The translations under genes were made by a program, and so were the position numbers. A DNA stretch of 64,000 nt, from positions 1 through 64,000 of the forward strand of contig JAJDAH010000053.1 in the NCBI GenBank assembly GCA_029261965.1, read 5' to 3'. Below are positions 49,104-58,888 of this stretch, piece by piece. How positions within the stretch are numbered: position 1 is the first letter of the stretch; each line of letters begins with the position of its first letter. Source of the DNA: Polyangiaceae bacterium. GTDB lineage: Bacteria > Myxococcota_A > Polyangia > Polyangiales > Polyangiaceae. The notes beneath the pieces were generated by a model. The model was not told where the DNA came from. It made no database searches and was given only the letters and a program-made list of their open reading frames with translations.

Positions 49104-51164
49104 ATGAACCTGCCAAAGCGTCGAATCGCCCACGGTTGCGTCTGGGTGTTGCTCGTCGCATGCAGCGGCGGCGACGGTTCGGACGGAAACGGTGGTTTTG
49201 CGGGCGCTTCGGGCGAGGCGGGAAGCACCGGGAGCACTGGAGGCAACGGCGCCGGCGGCACTGGGGGCAGCAGCGGATCCGGAGCGACGGGGGCTGCCGC
49301 GGCGAGCGGAGGTGCGGCGGCAAGCGGAGGTGCGGCGGCAAGCGGAGGTGCGGCGGCGAGCGGAGGTGCGGCGGCGAGCGGAGGTGCGGCGGCGAGCGGA
49401 GGTGCGGCGGGCCGCGCGGGCACAGGCGGCGCCGGCATGGCTGGAGCCGCAGGGAGCTCGGGCGTGACTTCCGCCGGCGGCGCAGGTGGGATCAGCGGCG
49501 GCTCGGGCTCGGCCGGAACGTCGGGCATGGCCGGCGCAGCGGGGACGAGCGGCGCGGCGGGTTCGGCAGGCGCGGCGGGTTCGGCAGGCGCGGCGGGTTC
49601 GGCGGGCGCGGCGGGTTCGGCGGGCGCGGCGGGTTCGGCGGGCGCCGGCGGCGCAAATCAAGAAGTCATCTTCGTCGACGGCGACGCTGCGCCAGGCGGC
49701 GACGGACTGAGTTGGGCGACGGCGTTTCGTACTCCGCAACGAGGCGTCGACTTGGCAAGCGCCGGCCAAGAGGTGTGGGTCGCCGAAGGCACCTATCGCG
49801 CGGCCAGCTCGGGTGCCACCGTCCTCGCGCTCAAGTCCGGCGTCGACGTTTACGGCGGCTGGCTAGGCACGGAGCAATCACATGCCGAACGGCCGACGGC
49901 GCTCCCAGTTTCGCATCTGCACGGGGACGTCAACGGTGACGACCCCGCGACAGCGGACAACAGCCAGCACGTGCTCGAGCTCGCCACGAACACGACGCTC
50001 GACGGCTTCGTCATCAGCCACGGCGGCTCGCTGCTGGCGAACGGCGGCGGCATGCAAGGACTCGCCAACGCCGTCACCCTGCGCCACGTCCTCATCTGGA
50101 ACAACCGCGCGCGCCTCGGCGGCGGAATCATGATGATCGCTGGGCACTTGACGCTATTGAACACCGCCGTGGTGGACAACTCCGCCATCAGCCGCGGAGG
50201 CGGCTACTACGGCACGAGCTCGGCGCGCCTCTCGATGCGAGAAGTCACCCTGCTCGGCAACCACGCGACGGTCGACGGCGGCGGCGTCTACGCGGAGGCC
50301 AACGGCCTCGTCGCCGGAGGAAACATCACCGTCGAATCGAACAGCGCGGACCGCGACGGCGGTGGCCTTTTTCTCGCCGCCAGCCCCGGGCTGGCAAGCA
50401 TCAGCTTCATTGGCAACAGCGCCCTCCGCAACGCCGGTGGCTTGAACTTCACCGCGCCGGGAACGATCAACAACGCGACCTTCGTAGGCAACGTCGCGGC
50501 GAGCGGCGGCGCGATACGCGGCTCGGGCCCCGCGACCCGCGCGCTCAACAACTCTGTCATCTACGGGAACGCCGCCGGGCTATTTCCCGACGTCTTCGAC
50601 TTCACCGGCAACACGCTCGTGCAGTGGTCTTGCACCGAGCAGGACTTCAACATTCTCATCGGCAACGCGCTCCTCGACGGCAGCGCCTCTGGTGGCGTGA
50701 CCTTCGGCGATCCCGTGCATCTCGGTTCGGGCGGAGAGCTGTACCTGCGCCACGCCGGCGTGGGCGGCGAGACGCTCACCAGCGCGTGCGTGGATCGCGG
50801 CTCGGTGGCCGCGGCGGATGATTCTCTCTCCGGCTTCACCGCGCTCGGACTGACCGACTGGCGACAACAAACGACTCGCATCGACGAGGCGACCGATCCG
50901 ACGCCGGTCGACGCAGGAAGGCACTACTTGCCAGGACACGTCGCGGTCGATTCTTTTACGGTCGATGCCACGCTCGTCAGCTGGACGACGCGCGGCGCCG
51001 ACGCGTGCTGGCTGACCGCGCCGACGAGCGCCAGCGTATCGTCGATCCCTAGCGCTCAGCTTGCCGCCGGGAATACGGCGCATGGCGCAACCTCTGGTGT
51101 CGTGCTCAAGCTGGTGTGCTTCGGGGCGGACGCCCCGGCGGTTCGTGAAGTCGTCGTGCCATGA
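49104..51164 (+). CDS. Beta-helix lipoprotein with repetitive Gly/Ala linker
   Basis: A 686-residue protein, lipobox LLVAC (Cys20). The linker (about 21-190) is built from two arrays of 6-residue repeats (AAASGG and AAGSAG types). The mature domain begins EVIFVDGDAAPGGDGLSWAT and has pectate-lyase/polymorphic-outer-membrane-type coils (VTLLGNHATVDGGGVYAEAN, ITVESNSADRDGGGLFL, ISFIGNSALRNAGGLNF). A C-terminal Ig-like stretch follows (VDSFTVDATLVSWTTRGADA). Divergent from 46937 with a 94-bp gap; the two probably share regulation. Confidence 0.85.
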   Translation: MNLPKRRIAHGCVWVLLVACSGGDGSDGNGGFAGASGEAGSTGSTGGNGAGGTGGSSGSGATGAAAASGGAAASGGAAASGGAAASGGAAASGGAAASGGAAGRAGTGGAGMAGAAGSSGVTSAGGAGGISGGSGSAGTSGMAGAAGTSGAAGSAGAAGSAGAAGSAGAAGSAGAAGSAGAGGANQEVIFVDGDAAPGGDGLSWATAFRTPQRGVDLASAGQEVWVAEGTYRAASSGATVLALKSGVDVYGGWLGTEQSHAERPTALPVSHLHGDVNGDDPATADNSQHVLELATNTTLDGFVISHGGSLLANGGGMQGLANAVTLRHVLIWNNRARLGGGIMMIAGHLTLLNTAVVDNSAISRGGGYYGTSSARLSMREVTLLGNHATVDGGGVYAEANGLVAGGNITVESNSADRDGGGLFLAASPGLASISFIGNSALRNAGGLNFTAPGTINNATFVGNVAASGGAIRGSGPATRALNNSVIYGNAAGLFPDVFDFTGNTLVQWSCTEQDFNILIGNALLDGSASGGVTFGDPVHLGSGGELYLRHAGVGGETLTSACVDRGSVAAADDSLSGFTALGLTDWRQQTTRIDEATDPTPVDAGRHYLPGHVAVDSFTVDATLVSWTTRGADACWLTAPTSASVSSIPSAQLAAGNTAHGATSGVVLKLVCFGADAPAVREVVVP
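49302..49409 (+). repeat. Six 18-bp tandem repeats in a Gly/Ala linker
   Basis: Six units of GCRAGCGGAGGTGCGGCG encode ASGGAA-type peptides in the linker of the lipoprotein at 49104. Units are almost identical, differing at one position (R). High identity suggests recent expansion by slippage. Confidence 0.85.
49550..49645 (+). repeat. Five 18-bp tandem repeats, second linker array
   Basis: Five near-identical 18-bp units containing GGCGCGGCGGGTTCGGC encode GAAGSA-type peptides before the beta-helix domain of the lipoprotein at 49104. It differs in sequence from the first array, so the linker grew by two independent expansions. Confidence 0.8.
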
Positions 51165-51306
51165 CGCTCCGGTTGACCCGTTCGAGATAGCGCCGGGAGC
51201 GCTTCGGGCTCGGCGTTGCGCGATCGGTGCTGGCGAGAGGGCACTCCACTTACGAACAAGCCGTCAGTTGATTCGTGACCTGCGCGCTGTTACCCGATGG
51301 CTCATC

Positions 51307-53052
51307 ATGAAGAGAATCTTTCTTCTTTCGGCGGTCGCGATGGTCACTGCTCTCAGCGCGAGCTGCGGTGGATCCGGGGCGATGGGGGAAGCCGTCGCGC
51401 CGGACGAGCAGAAAGCCCAGGACGTGCTCGGCGGCGAAATGCCGACCTGCACCGAAAATCCGGACTACGCCGAGCCGCTCATCGTGGACCTTTCGCCGAA
51501 CGATCGCCTGGACCTCGAGGTGGCGATGAAGGGCGGCGTCGCCGTCGTGCGCTACGACTGTCAGTCGCTCAAGGTGGTCAAGGGTTGCACCATGGCCGGC
51601 AAGTACGAGTTCGCTGGAGTGTCGCGCAAGGAACACGTCGTGCAGATGACGAGCTCGGACGAGCTGGCGGCAAACCTGCCTCTCAGCATCGCCAAACTCA
51701 GCGCGGAGATGCAAAGAGGCCGCTCGATCGACGTCGCGATGGTCATGGTCGGCAAGCGCTCCGCCGCTGCGCACGAGGCGACCAAAAAAGAGCTCGAAGG
51801 CCGCTGCGACGACGCCACGCACTTCGTTCGCGCCGCGTCGGTGGGAGCCTTCTCGCTGGCAACGGGCACCCGAGGCAAGGTCGCGGCGGTCGCCGAGTTG
51901 TTCGGTGCCGGAACCAGTGGCAAGAGCGAGGCCGCTCGACAGGCGATGAACAAGGACGGCTCACTCCCGTCGTGTCGAGAGTCCAAACCCGACGCTCCGA
52001 GCCCGCCGGGTGAGTGCCAGAGCGCGATTCGGCTCGAGCTCATGCCGTTCGTGGCGACGCGGTCCGACGACAAGAAGAAAGAAGGCGGGGACAAGGGCGC
52101 GAAGGCGGGTCGCGCGGCAAAGAACCCCTGCCCGCCGGGCTTCGATTTCGCTGATGAGATTTGTACCAAGAGTGCGGATCAGCCAACGCTCTGCGCGCCG
52201 GACGACGAAACCGATTGCAGCGCGCAGTGCTCCAAGGGTCACCCCGGCTCGTGTCACAACCTCGGCCTCTTGCTCAAGAAGGCGAAGAAACCGAAAGACA
52301 AGTGGATCGCCGCATTCAAGACGGCCTGCGAAGGCAACGTCGGCGATGCGTGCTCGCAATACGGCTGGCAGCTCTATCCCGACGAGATCAAAGACGATCC
52401 CGGTCTCGAGAAGACCAAGGCTGCGCTCGCGATTCACAAGAAGGGCTGCGACCTCGGCAGTGGAGACGCTTGTGACGACGTCGGTACAGTGACGGAGGAC
52501 AACATCTTCGGCGTCGAGAACAAGAAGATGGCCGTCGAGTACTACCGACGCGGCTGCAAGCTCGGCAACGCGATCAGCTGCTGGGCCCTCGCGTACAAGT
52601 ATTTCAAGGGGCAAGGCGTCGACAAGAACCCCCTGATCGGGCTCAAGCTACTTGCCCGATCCTGCGACGCGGGAGTGGCCGACGACTGTTTCGAGCTCGG
52701 AAAGATCATCTTCGAGGGCAAGTTCGGCGTACCGAAGAACACGGGAGCCGCGTACACCGTGCACAAACGCGGGTGCTTGCTCGAGCGCTCGAACTGCGAC
52801 GCCGCCGGCGACGCCGCCGCAGCCCTGAGCAAGTGGAAAACGGCCGCCGAGCACTACGAGCGAGGGTGCCACGTGGATGAAGGCACCTGGAGCGCCTGCC
52901 TCTCCGGCGCGACCATCTATGAAAAGGGCAAACCCGGAGTGCCGAAGAACCCCGGCAAGGCCAAACTCATGTGGAGCACCGCCTGCGAAAACGGCGAAGG
53001 CGAAGACAAAGCCTGCGCGAAGCTCGGCATTCCCATGAAACCGGACGACTAG
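51307..53052 (+). CDS. Lipoprotein with Sel1-like repeats
   Basis: ATG at 51307 (MKRIFLLSAVAMVTALSASC, lipobox Cys20). Residues 25-280 are a mixed alpha/beta domain with a Lys-rich end. After CPPGFDFADEIC come Sel1-like repeats with regularly spaced Cys (SCHNLGLLLKKAK, GDACSQYGWQL, KKGCDLGSGDACDDVG, YYRRGCKLGNAISCWALAYK, RSCDAGVADDCFELGKIIFE, YERGCHVDEGTWSACLSGA). Cys pairs across repeats suggest disulphide-braced solenoids, as in HcpA-type proteins. 581 residues; an exported binding scaffold. It starts 142 bp after the beta-helix gene. Confidence 0.88.
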   Translation: MKRIFLLSAVAMVTALSASCGGSGAMGEAVAPDEQKAQDVLGGEMPTCTENPDYAEPLIVDLSPNDRLDLEVAMKGGVAVVRYDCQSLKVVKGCTMAGKYEFAGVSRKEHVVQMTSSDELAANLPLSIAKLSAEMQRGRSIDVAMVMVGKRSAAAHEATKKELEGRCDDATHFVRAASVGAFSLATGTRGKVAAVAELFGAGTSGKSEAARQAMNKDGSLPSCRESKPDAPSPPGECQSAIRLELMPFVATRSDDKKKEGGDKGAKAGRAAKNPCPPGFDFADEICTKSADQPTLCAPDDETDCSAQCSKGHPGSCHNLGLLLKKAKKPKDKWIAAFKTACEGNVGDACSQYGWQLYPDEIKDDPGLEKTKAALAIHKKGCDLGSGDACDDVGTVTEDNIFGVENKKMAVEYYRRGCKLGNAISCWALAYKYFKGQGVDKNPLIGLKLLARSCDAGVADDCFELGKIIFEGKFGVPKNTGAAYTVHKRGCLLERSNCDAAGDAAAALSKWKTAAEHYERGCHVDEGTWSACLSGATIYEKGKPGVPKNPGKAKLMWSTACENGEGEDKACAKLGIPMKPDD

Positions 53053-53088
53053 CGGAGCGCCTCACGACACGCGGCCCGGTCGCCGCCG

Positions 53089-54369
53089 TCAAGATGGTGG
53101 AGGTCCCTGGCTCGCTTCGCGGGGGCGGAGGGGCGCGCGCTTCGAGGACGGTGACTCCGAAAGCCGCCTCGCCACCCGAGCGAGAATTTCCTCGAAGCGC
53201 TCGGCGAGTTTGTCTCGAGAGAACTCGGCGCGGGCGAGCTCGTGGGCGCGACGCTGCATTTCTTCGCGCCCCGCCCGATCGTCCTTGAGCTCGACGATGC
53301 GATCCACCGCGTCCTCGATCGCGCCGGGAGCGTAGCTGATGCCGGCCCCGGTCCGCTCGAGCAGAGCTCGTATCCATCCCGTCGTATTGTCGAGCACGAC
53401 GCGTCCCGCCGCGAAGCTGTCGAAAACCTTGTTGGGGGAGCACGCCGAGAGGACCTCGATCGGCTTGACTCCGTTGAGGGTGGCACCAGATGCGGCGAAC
53501 CAGTCGGCCACATCCGTCTTTGGAAGCAGACCGAGGAACTCGATGTTCGAAATCCCGAGATCGGCGACGCGCGCCTTCATCTCGTCGAGCTCTCGACCGT
53601 CCCCGATGATCACGACTTTCACGTCGTCGACGCCGCGACGAGCTAGCTCTCCGGCTATTTCGACGATCTCCATCCCGTTGTTCACGAGGCCGAGGGTGCC
53701 CGCGTACAAGATGACGAATTTTCCATCGACAGCCTCCCGAACGTGTTCGGGCACCGGTCGGTCGGGGTAGAACAAGTCCAAGTCCGCCGAGTTGGGGATC
53801 GTCGCCACGTCGACCGACGGTCGGACGCTTTGAACGCCTCGGGCCTGATCCGGTGACAACGCCACGACGGCATCGGCGCTCGCGTAGAGCACGCGTTCGA
53901 GAGTCCTCGCCAAAGCAATCGCCACGGGGTGCTTCAGAGCTCCAAGCTGAATCGGACCCTCGGGCCACAGATCGCGCACTTCGACCACCAAAGGCGTGCG
54001 ACGAATCCACCGCGAGACGAGCCCGGGGATCCCGACGGTGATGGGCCCGCTCGAAACGAGGGTCACGTCCGCCGACTCGGTCAAGCCGTACCAGCTTGCC
54101 GTCAGCGCATAGGCCGCAAAAGACCAGAGCCGGCGCGCATAGCCGTGGCGATTCGATAGCTTCAAATCGACGGCCAACACGCGCACGCCCTCGATCTCGT
54201 ACTCGGTGATGAACCCCCGAGGCACCAGATCGGACTTGTCGTAGATCGACGTGACGACAGTCACGTCGTGACCGCTCCGGGCCCAGCGTCGGCTGAACTC
54301 GTAGTACCTGGTGCCCCAAGACCCCTTGGGAGTGCAGTAGTACTGATAGAAGACCAGGATTTTCGCCAT
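53089..54369 (-). CDS. Glycosyltransferase family 4 (WbuB-like)
   Basis: A 426-residue protein, GT-B fold. N-terminal domain: ILVFYQYYCTPKGSWGTRYYE, with VVTSIYDKSDLVP and VVEVRDLWPEGPIQLGAL, characteristic of WbuB-type fucosamine transferases. C-terminal domain: FVILYAGTLGLVNNGMEIVE, VVIIGDGRELDEMKARV, then IEVLSACSPNKVFDSFAAGR in the nucleotide-sugar binding site. It adds a sugar to a lipid-linked O-antigen or exopolysaccharide intermediate. Divergent from 54516, another GT4. The two may belong to a small surface-glycan locus. Confidence 0.9.
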   Translation of the reverse strand: MAKILVFYQYYCTPKGSWGTRYYEFSRRWARSGHDVTVVTSIYDKSDLVPRGFITEYEIEGVRVLAVDLKLSNRHGYARRLWSFAAYALTASWYGLTESADVTLVSSGPITVGIPGLVSRWIRRTPLVVEVRDLWPEGPIQLGALKHPVAIALARTLERVLYASADAVVALSPDQARGVQSVRPSVDVATIPNSADLDLFYPDRPVPEHVREAVDGKFVILYAGTLGLVNNGMEIVEIAGELARRGVDDVKVVIIGDGRELDEMKARVADLGISNIEFLGLLPKTDVADWFAASGATLNGVKPIEVLSACSPNKVFDSFAAGRVVLDNTTGWIRALLERTGAGISYAPGAIEDAVDRIVELKDDRAGREEMQRRAHELARAEFSRDKLAERFEEILARVARRLSESPSSKRAPLRPREASQGPPPS

Positions 54370-54515
54370 CGCGACCGTGCTCAGTTACCCATTTATGGTG
54401 TGGTGAGTAGGTGCACGCTACCGGGATCTCGTTCAGCAGGTGATCATTTTCTCGAGGCGGATACCTCGGACACTTTCCCGGACTCTGCCTCGAAGAATCT
54501 GACTACGCTTCCTTC

Positions 54516-55673
54516 GTGCAGCCCGTCCACCGATTGCTCGTGGTTTCCCACGTCGTGCACTACCGGTACGAGGGTCGGATCCACGCGTTCGGACCGTACT
54601 CGCGCGAGATCGACATCTGGGCCGACCTCTTCCCCGAGGTGCTCATTGCCGCCCCGGTTCGTGAGGGCAAGCCGCCCGGAGCAGCGATCCCATTCGAACG
54701 AGACAACATCGATGTCATCCGTCAGCACGAGACCGGCGGAGGCCGAATCTCGGACAAGGTCAAACAAGCCCTGCTCGTTCCCAAGCTCGCCTTCGACTTG
54801 GGCAAGGAGATGAGGAAAGCCGACGTCGTACACGTGCGCTGCCCGGGCAATCTCGGCCTCCTTGGCGCGGCGATCGCCCCCGCATTGTCACGGTATCGAA
54901 TCGCCAAGTACGCCGGCCAGTGGAACGGCTACGACGATGAGCCGATCACGGTGCGCGCTCAACGCTGGCTATTGCGGTCGAGATGGTGGGGAGCGCCGGT
55001 CACCGTATACGGACAATGGCCCGACCAGCCGCCGCACGTGGTGGCCTTCTTCACTTCGATGATGACCACCGAGCAGATGCGCCGGGCGCGAGAGGTCGCA
55101 GAGACCAAAACCCTACACGACCCACTGCGAGTTCTATCGATCGGGCGCCTGACCTACGTCAAACGGGTTCACGTCACGATCGAAGCCATTTCCCTCCTTC
55201 GCCAGCGCGGCAAGCGTGCCGAGCTGCGTATCGTCGGAGATGGTCCGGAGCGGGCGGACCTCGAGTCTGTCGTGCGGGAGCGGGGGCTCGAAGACCTCGT
55301 CGAGTTCACCGGTGCCTTGTCCTTTGAAAAGACGCTCGACCAGTACGAATGGGGCGATGCTTTCGTTCTCTGCTCGCGTCATTCGGAGGGCTGGCCGAAG
55401 GTCCTGGCCGAAGCCATGGCCCACGGTCTGAGCGCGATGGCTGTCGCGCATGGGCAGATCCCCACCATGCTCGAAGGCCGAGGGACGCTCCTTCGAACGG
55501 GAACACCGGCCGAAGTGGCCGCCGCCCTCGAACGCACGATCGACCACAGCGACGAGGTACGCGAGCTGACCCAACACGGCACCGAGTGGGCGAGCGGCTT
55601 CTCGCGAGACAGTCTGCGAACCGCGCTTCGCGAGCTGATGACGGACGCGTGGGGCGTCACGCTCAGAGGCTGA
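54516..55673 (+). CDS. Glycosyltransferase family 4
   Basis: A 385-residue protein starting with GTG at 54516. N-terminal: VHRLLVVSHVVHYRYEGRIH and VVHVRCPGNLGLLGAAIAPA. C-terminal GT4 domain: RVLSIGRLTYVKRVHVTIEA, LRIVGDGPERADLESVV, then CSRHSEGWPKVLAEAMAHGL (the EGWPKVLxEA site of nucleotide-sugar binding). It is probably a retaining sugar transferase for a surface polymer. Divergent from the WbuB-like gene with 147 bp between. The donor sugar is unknown. Confidence 0.88.
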   Translation: MQPVHRLLVVSHVVHYRYEGRIHAFGPYSREIDIWADLFPEVLIAAPVREGKPPGAAIPFERDNIDVIRQHETGGGRISDKVKQALLVPKLAFDLGKEMRKADVVHVRCPGNLGLLGAAIAPALSRYRIAKYAGQWNGYDDEPITVRAQRWLLRSRWWGAPVTVYGQWPDQPPHVVAFFTSMMTTEQMRRAREVAETKTLHDPLRVLSIGRLTYVKRVHVTIEAISLLRQRGKRAELRIVGDGPERADLESVVRERGLEDLVEFTGALSFEKTLDQYEWGDAFVLCSRHSEGWPKVLAEAMAHGLSAMAVAHGQIPTMLEGRGTLLRTGTPAEVAAALERTIDHSDEVRELTQHGTEWASGFSRDSLRTALRELMTDAWGVTLRG

Positions 55674-55776
55674 GTAGCGGTCGCTGACCCGAGACGCTTC
55701 TGTTCCAGATGGTCCTTCGGCTAGTGTTTCTTTTCGGGAGCGGCAAAATGTTCGCCCTGCTCACCAGCGCTCACGC

Positions 55777-56886
55777 ATGAAATCCTCGCAGTCCCAGAGC
55801 CCGCTGTTCTCTCGCTTCGAGCTCAAGTCTCTCGAGCTACAGAACCGCTTCGTCATGGCGCCGATGACGCGCCAACGATCACCGGGCGGCGTGCCGACCG
55901 AAGAGGTGATCGCGTACTACCGGCGGCGCGCGGAGCATGGGGTCGGTCTGGTGATTACCGAGGGCACGACCGTCGACCACGACGTGGCGACGATGTCCCC
56001 GGACGTTCCGGTCTTTCACTCCGAGGCACCGCTCGCCGCGTGGAAGCGAGTCGTCGACGAAGTGCACGAAGCAGGCGGCTCGATCATTCCGCAACTCTGG
56101 CACGTCGGAACCGCGCGACGACCGGGAACGGCGCCGCATCCGGAGCTCACGAGCGTGGGTCCCTCGGGACTCGTCAAACCCGGCAAGAAGAAAGCGCGCG
56201 AGATGTCCCAAGCGGACATCGACGATGTGATTGCGGCTTTCGCCAAGTCCGCCGGTCACGCGAAGGATCTCGGCTTCGACGGTGTCGAGCTCCACGGCGC
56301 GCACGGCTACCTCATCGACCAGTTCTTCTGGGAGGGCACGAACCAGCGCACGGATCGCTTCGGCGGATCGCTCGTGGCCCGCACCGAGTTCGCCGTGGAA
56401 ATCATCCGCGCGGTGCGCGCCGCCGTCGGAGAAGACTTCGCGCTCGTGCTTCGATTCTCGCAGTGGAAGCAGCAGGACTACGAGGTCAAGCTCGCGCCGG
56501 ATCCGGACGCGCTCGAGCAATTTCTTTCGCCGCTGTCGGCCGCCGGCGTCGACATCTTTCACTGCAGCACGCGACGCTTCTGGGAGCCCGAATTCGAAGG
56601 CTCGAAGATGAATCTCGCCGGCTGGACCAAGAAGATCACGGGCAAACCCACCATCACCGTCGGTAGCGTCGGGCTCGACGCCGAGTTCATCGGCGCGTTC
56701 GGCGGCCAGGGGGCGAACACCACGAAGCTCGACGAGCTAGTCGAACGCTTCGACGCCGGAGAGTTCGACCTCGTCGCTGTCGGACGGGCTCTGCTTCACG
56801 ATCCCGAGTGGGTCAAAAAGGTTCGCGACGGTCGATCCGACGAGCTCAAAGCGTTCGACTCCACGTCGCTGGGCACTCTCTACTGA
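55777..56886 (+). CDS. NADH:flavin oxidoreductase/old yellow enzyme family
   Basis: A 369-residue TIM-barrel flavoprotein. FMN-site motifs: LQNRFVMAPMTRQRS at the N-terminus, LWHVGTARR, GFDGVELHGAHGYLIDQFFW with EGTNQRTDRFGGSL, and late PTITVGSVG and VAVGRALLHDPEWV. The HGAHGYL block supplies the His pair that binds the substrate carbonyl. Members reduce activated C=C bonds such as enones with NAD(P)H. Length matches the OYE class. It is alone in its strand context, between the glycosyltransferase and a convergent lipoprotein gene. Confidence 0.93.
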   Translation: MKSSQSQSPLFSRFELKSLELQNRFVMAPMTRQRSPGGVPTEEVIAYYRRRAEHGVGLVITEGTTVDHDVATMSPDVPVFHSEAPLAAWKRVVDEVHEAGGSIIPQLWHVGTARRPGTAPHPELTSVGPSGLVKPGKKKAREMSQADIDDVIAAFAKSAGHAKDLGFDGVELHGAHGYLIDQFFWEGTNQRTDRFGGSLVARTEFAVEIIRAVRAAVGEDFALVLRFSQWKQQDYEVKLAPDPDALEQFLSPLSAAGVDIFHCSTRRFWEPEFEGSKMNLAGWTKKITGKPTITVGSVGLDAEFIGAFGGQGANTTKLDELVERFDAGEFDLVAVGRALLHDPEWVKKVRDGRSDELKAFDSTSLGTLY

Positions 56887-56958
56887 GCTGCCCGCGCCGC
56901 AGGTGGTCGGACGAGCGTGATAGCCAGGACGACGGCACTCACCCCGACACGAGGCTGC

Positions 56959-58599
56959 TCAGGGCGCAAAGTGGTATCCCATGTCGACGACGCCCGCGTC
57001 CGCGACGTCGTCGGTTCGCGTCGTCAACATGCCGAGTCCCAGTGCTGAAGCTAGTCCGTTGCCCGCGTCGATGCACGGGCTGTTGACTCCCGCCTGACCA
57101 GCGGCGTCTGCGCTCAGATAAAATGCCCCTCGAGGGCCGGTCGCGAAGAGCGGGTCGACGTCGATGTTTCCCGTGCCGCCACCGGTCCAGCCTTGCACGT
57201 TGCTGAAGCTCACGTTGACGCCAGGGGCATTGTTCACTGCTCCGGTGGAATTGCCCCAAAAGATGCTGTTGGAAATGTTGACCGTGCCACCGCTTCGGTA
57301 GACCGCGAACCCCGTACCGGAGCCCGTGTTGCCCGAAAACGTCGAATTGGTGATGGTTACGGTGTCGCCGGAGGCGAAGTTCCAGATGGCGGCGCCTTCG
57401 TCCGCGTGCGTGTTGTCGAGAAAAAGGCAATTGTCGAAGGTCGATGGAAATTTGTTCACGATGGCGCCGCCGCCGAAGGCCGCGGCGGTCCCGGAGTTCC
57501 CGTCGAACACACTGTGTCGGACGGTCGTCGGGCCTTCGACGTGAATCGCCGCTGAGCGATCAGCGGTGTTGTTGCGGAAGATCGTGTTGAGCACCGTGAT
57601 CCCGCTCCCGCCCGTCTGGTAGATCGCGCCACCAAGCGCCGATGCGCGGTTGTTCTCGAAGATGCAGTTGGTGACCTGCACTCCGGTGTCGCCAGAGATG
57701 TCGAGACCGCCGCCGTTGGTGGCGTTCCCGTTCCGGATCGTGAACCCGTCGATGTGCCCGTTGTCCGCGCCGTTGAGCACGCGGCGGGTGGAACCCCCGT
57801 CGATGATCGTTGCCGCGGCGGCGAGGTTTCTCGATGCCACCGTGCCAGACTGTCCCGTGAGAGTGGAGCTGAAGCTTCCGTAGATCTCGACGTTGCTCTT
57901 GAGCGAGAACGTGGAGCCCGAAAACGTGCCCTCCTTGACCCAGAGGTCTTGTGCCGTGCTCGTTGCCGAAATGGCCGTGGAGAGGTTCGCGTAGGCGTTC
58001 TCCCAGGTGGTTCCGTCATTCGCCCCGCCGACCACGTTGGGGTCGCAGAACACGACGTTGACCCCGCCGCCGCCGCCGCCGGTTCCCGAGGCGCCGCCGG
58101 TTCCAGGAGCACCGCCCGTGCCGGGGCTACCGGCCCCTCCGCCCGTGCCCCCGGTCGCGGCGCCACCGGTTCCTGGCGCTCCGCCCATTCCAGACGCTCC
58201 GCCCATTCCAGACGCTCCGGCTGTTCCAGCAGCACCGCCCGTCCCGGCGGCTCCGCTCGTTCCGGCAGCACCGCCGATTCCGCCGGTGCCCGTTCCCGCG
58301 TTGCCTCCAGCACCGCCTGTAGCTGGCGATCCCGCGGCGCCGCCAGTCCCGCCGCCTCCGGCTCCCAACCCGCCCGTCGCACTCGAGCCGCCGGTTGCAC
58401 TCGAGCCGCCGACGCCCGCTCCCCCGGTGGCCATACCGCCGGTACCGCCTGTGGCCGCTCCTCCGGCAGCCGAAGATCCGCCGCTCCCGGGGGTAGCGCC
58501 CGCCCCTTGCGCCCCACCGAAACCCCGTCCGCGCTCACCCGACGACGCGCTACACGCCGTACCGAGCAAGATCACCGTCAAGAGGCCGCGACGCAGCAT
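56959..58599 (-). CDS. Beta-helix lipoprotein with Gly/Ala/Thr linker
   Basis: ATG at 58599 (MLRRGLLTVILLGTAC, lipobox) is chosen over an ATG seven codons up. The linker (about 20-180) is Gly/Ala/Thr-rich with GTGG, AGTSGAAG and MGGA repeats. It is followed by VNVVFCDPNVVGGANDGTTW and parallel beta-helix coils (VQVTNCIFENNRASALGGAI, ITVLNTIFRNNTADRSA, VRHSVFDGNSGTAAAFGGGA, VTITNSTFSGNTGSG). It is the same architecture as 46937 and 49104. A putative surface or matrix protein. Convergent with the OYE gene. Confidence 0.85.
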   Translation of the reverse strand: MLRRGLLTVILLGTACSASSGERGRGFGGAQGAGATPGSGGSSAAGGAATGGTGGMATGGAGVGGSSATGGSSATGGLGAGGGGTGGAAGSPATGGAGGNAGTGTGGIGGAAGTSGAAGTGGAAGTAGASGMGGASGMGGAPGTGGAATGGTGGGAGSPGTGGAPGTGGASGTGGGGGGVNVVFCDPNVVGGANDGTTWENAYANLSTAISATSTAQDLWVKEGTFSGSTFSLKSNVEIYGSFSSTLTGQSGTVASRNLAAAATIIDGGSTRRVLNGADNGHIDGFTIRNGNATNGGGLDISGDTGVQVTNCIFENNRASALGGAIYQTGGSGITVLNTIFRNNTADRSAAIHVEGPTTVRHSVFDGNSGTAAAFGGGAIVNKFPSTFDNCLFLDNTHADEGAAIWNFASGDTVTITNSTFSGNTGSGTGFAVYRSGGTVNISNSIFWGNSTGAVNNAPGVNVSFSNVQGWTGGGTGNIDVDPLFATGPRGAFYLSADAAGQAGVNSPCIDAGNGLASALGLGMLTTRTDDVADAGVVDMGYHFAP

Positions 58600-58888
58600 G
58601 AATCCAGTCCCTCCGCTCATGAGCCCAAGGACAAATCATAGCTGAAATTTCAAACCAATTGGGCCGATGGCCCCGTGATCCGTCTTCGACCGAAAGCCGG
58701 TCGCGCTAGAGGGCGACCTCGGTGTGGTGGCGTACGACGAGTACCATCGCGGCGGCGGTCTTCGACCCGACCGCCGTATTTCGAGTTCGCACCCGACGGC
58801 AAGTGCATGTATTTCCGAGCGGACGCCGTTTCCGGCCCGCGCCGGAACCACGCCCGGCCCGCTTCGCCGTCTGGTACCGTTTCACCGT

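Noticed and set aside
58675-58888. Possible short gene upstream of the Cys-rich lipoprotein
   Set aside because: Several frames are open, but none has a start, signal or composition that stands out; it is probably leader and promoter.
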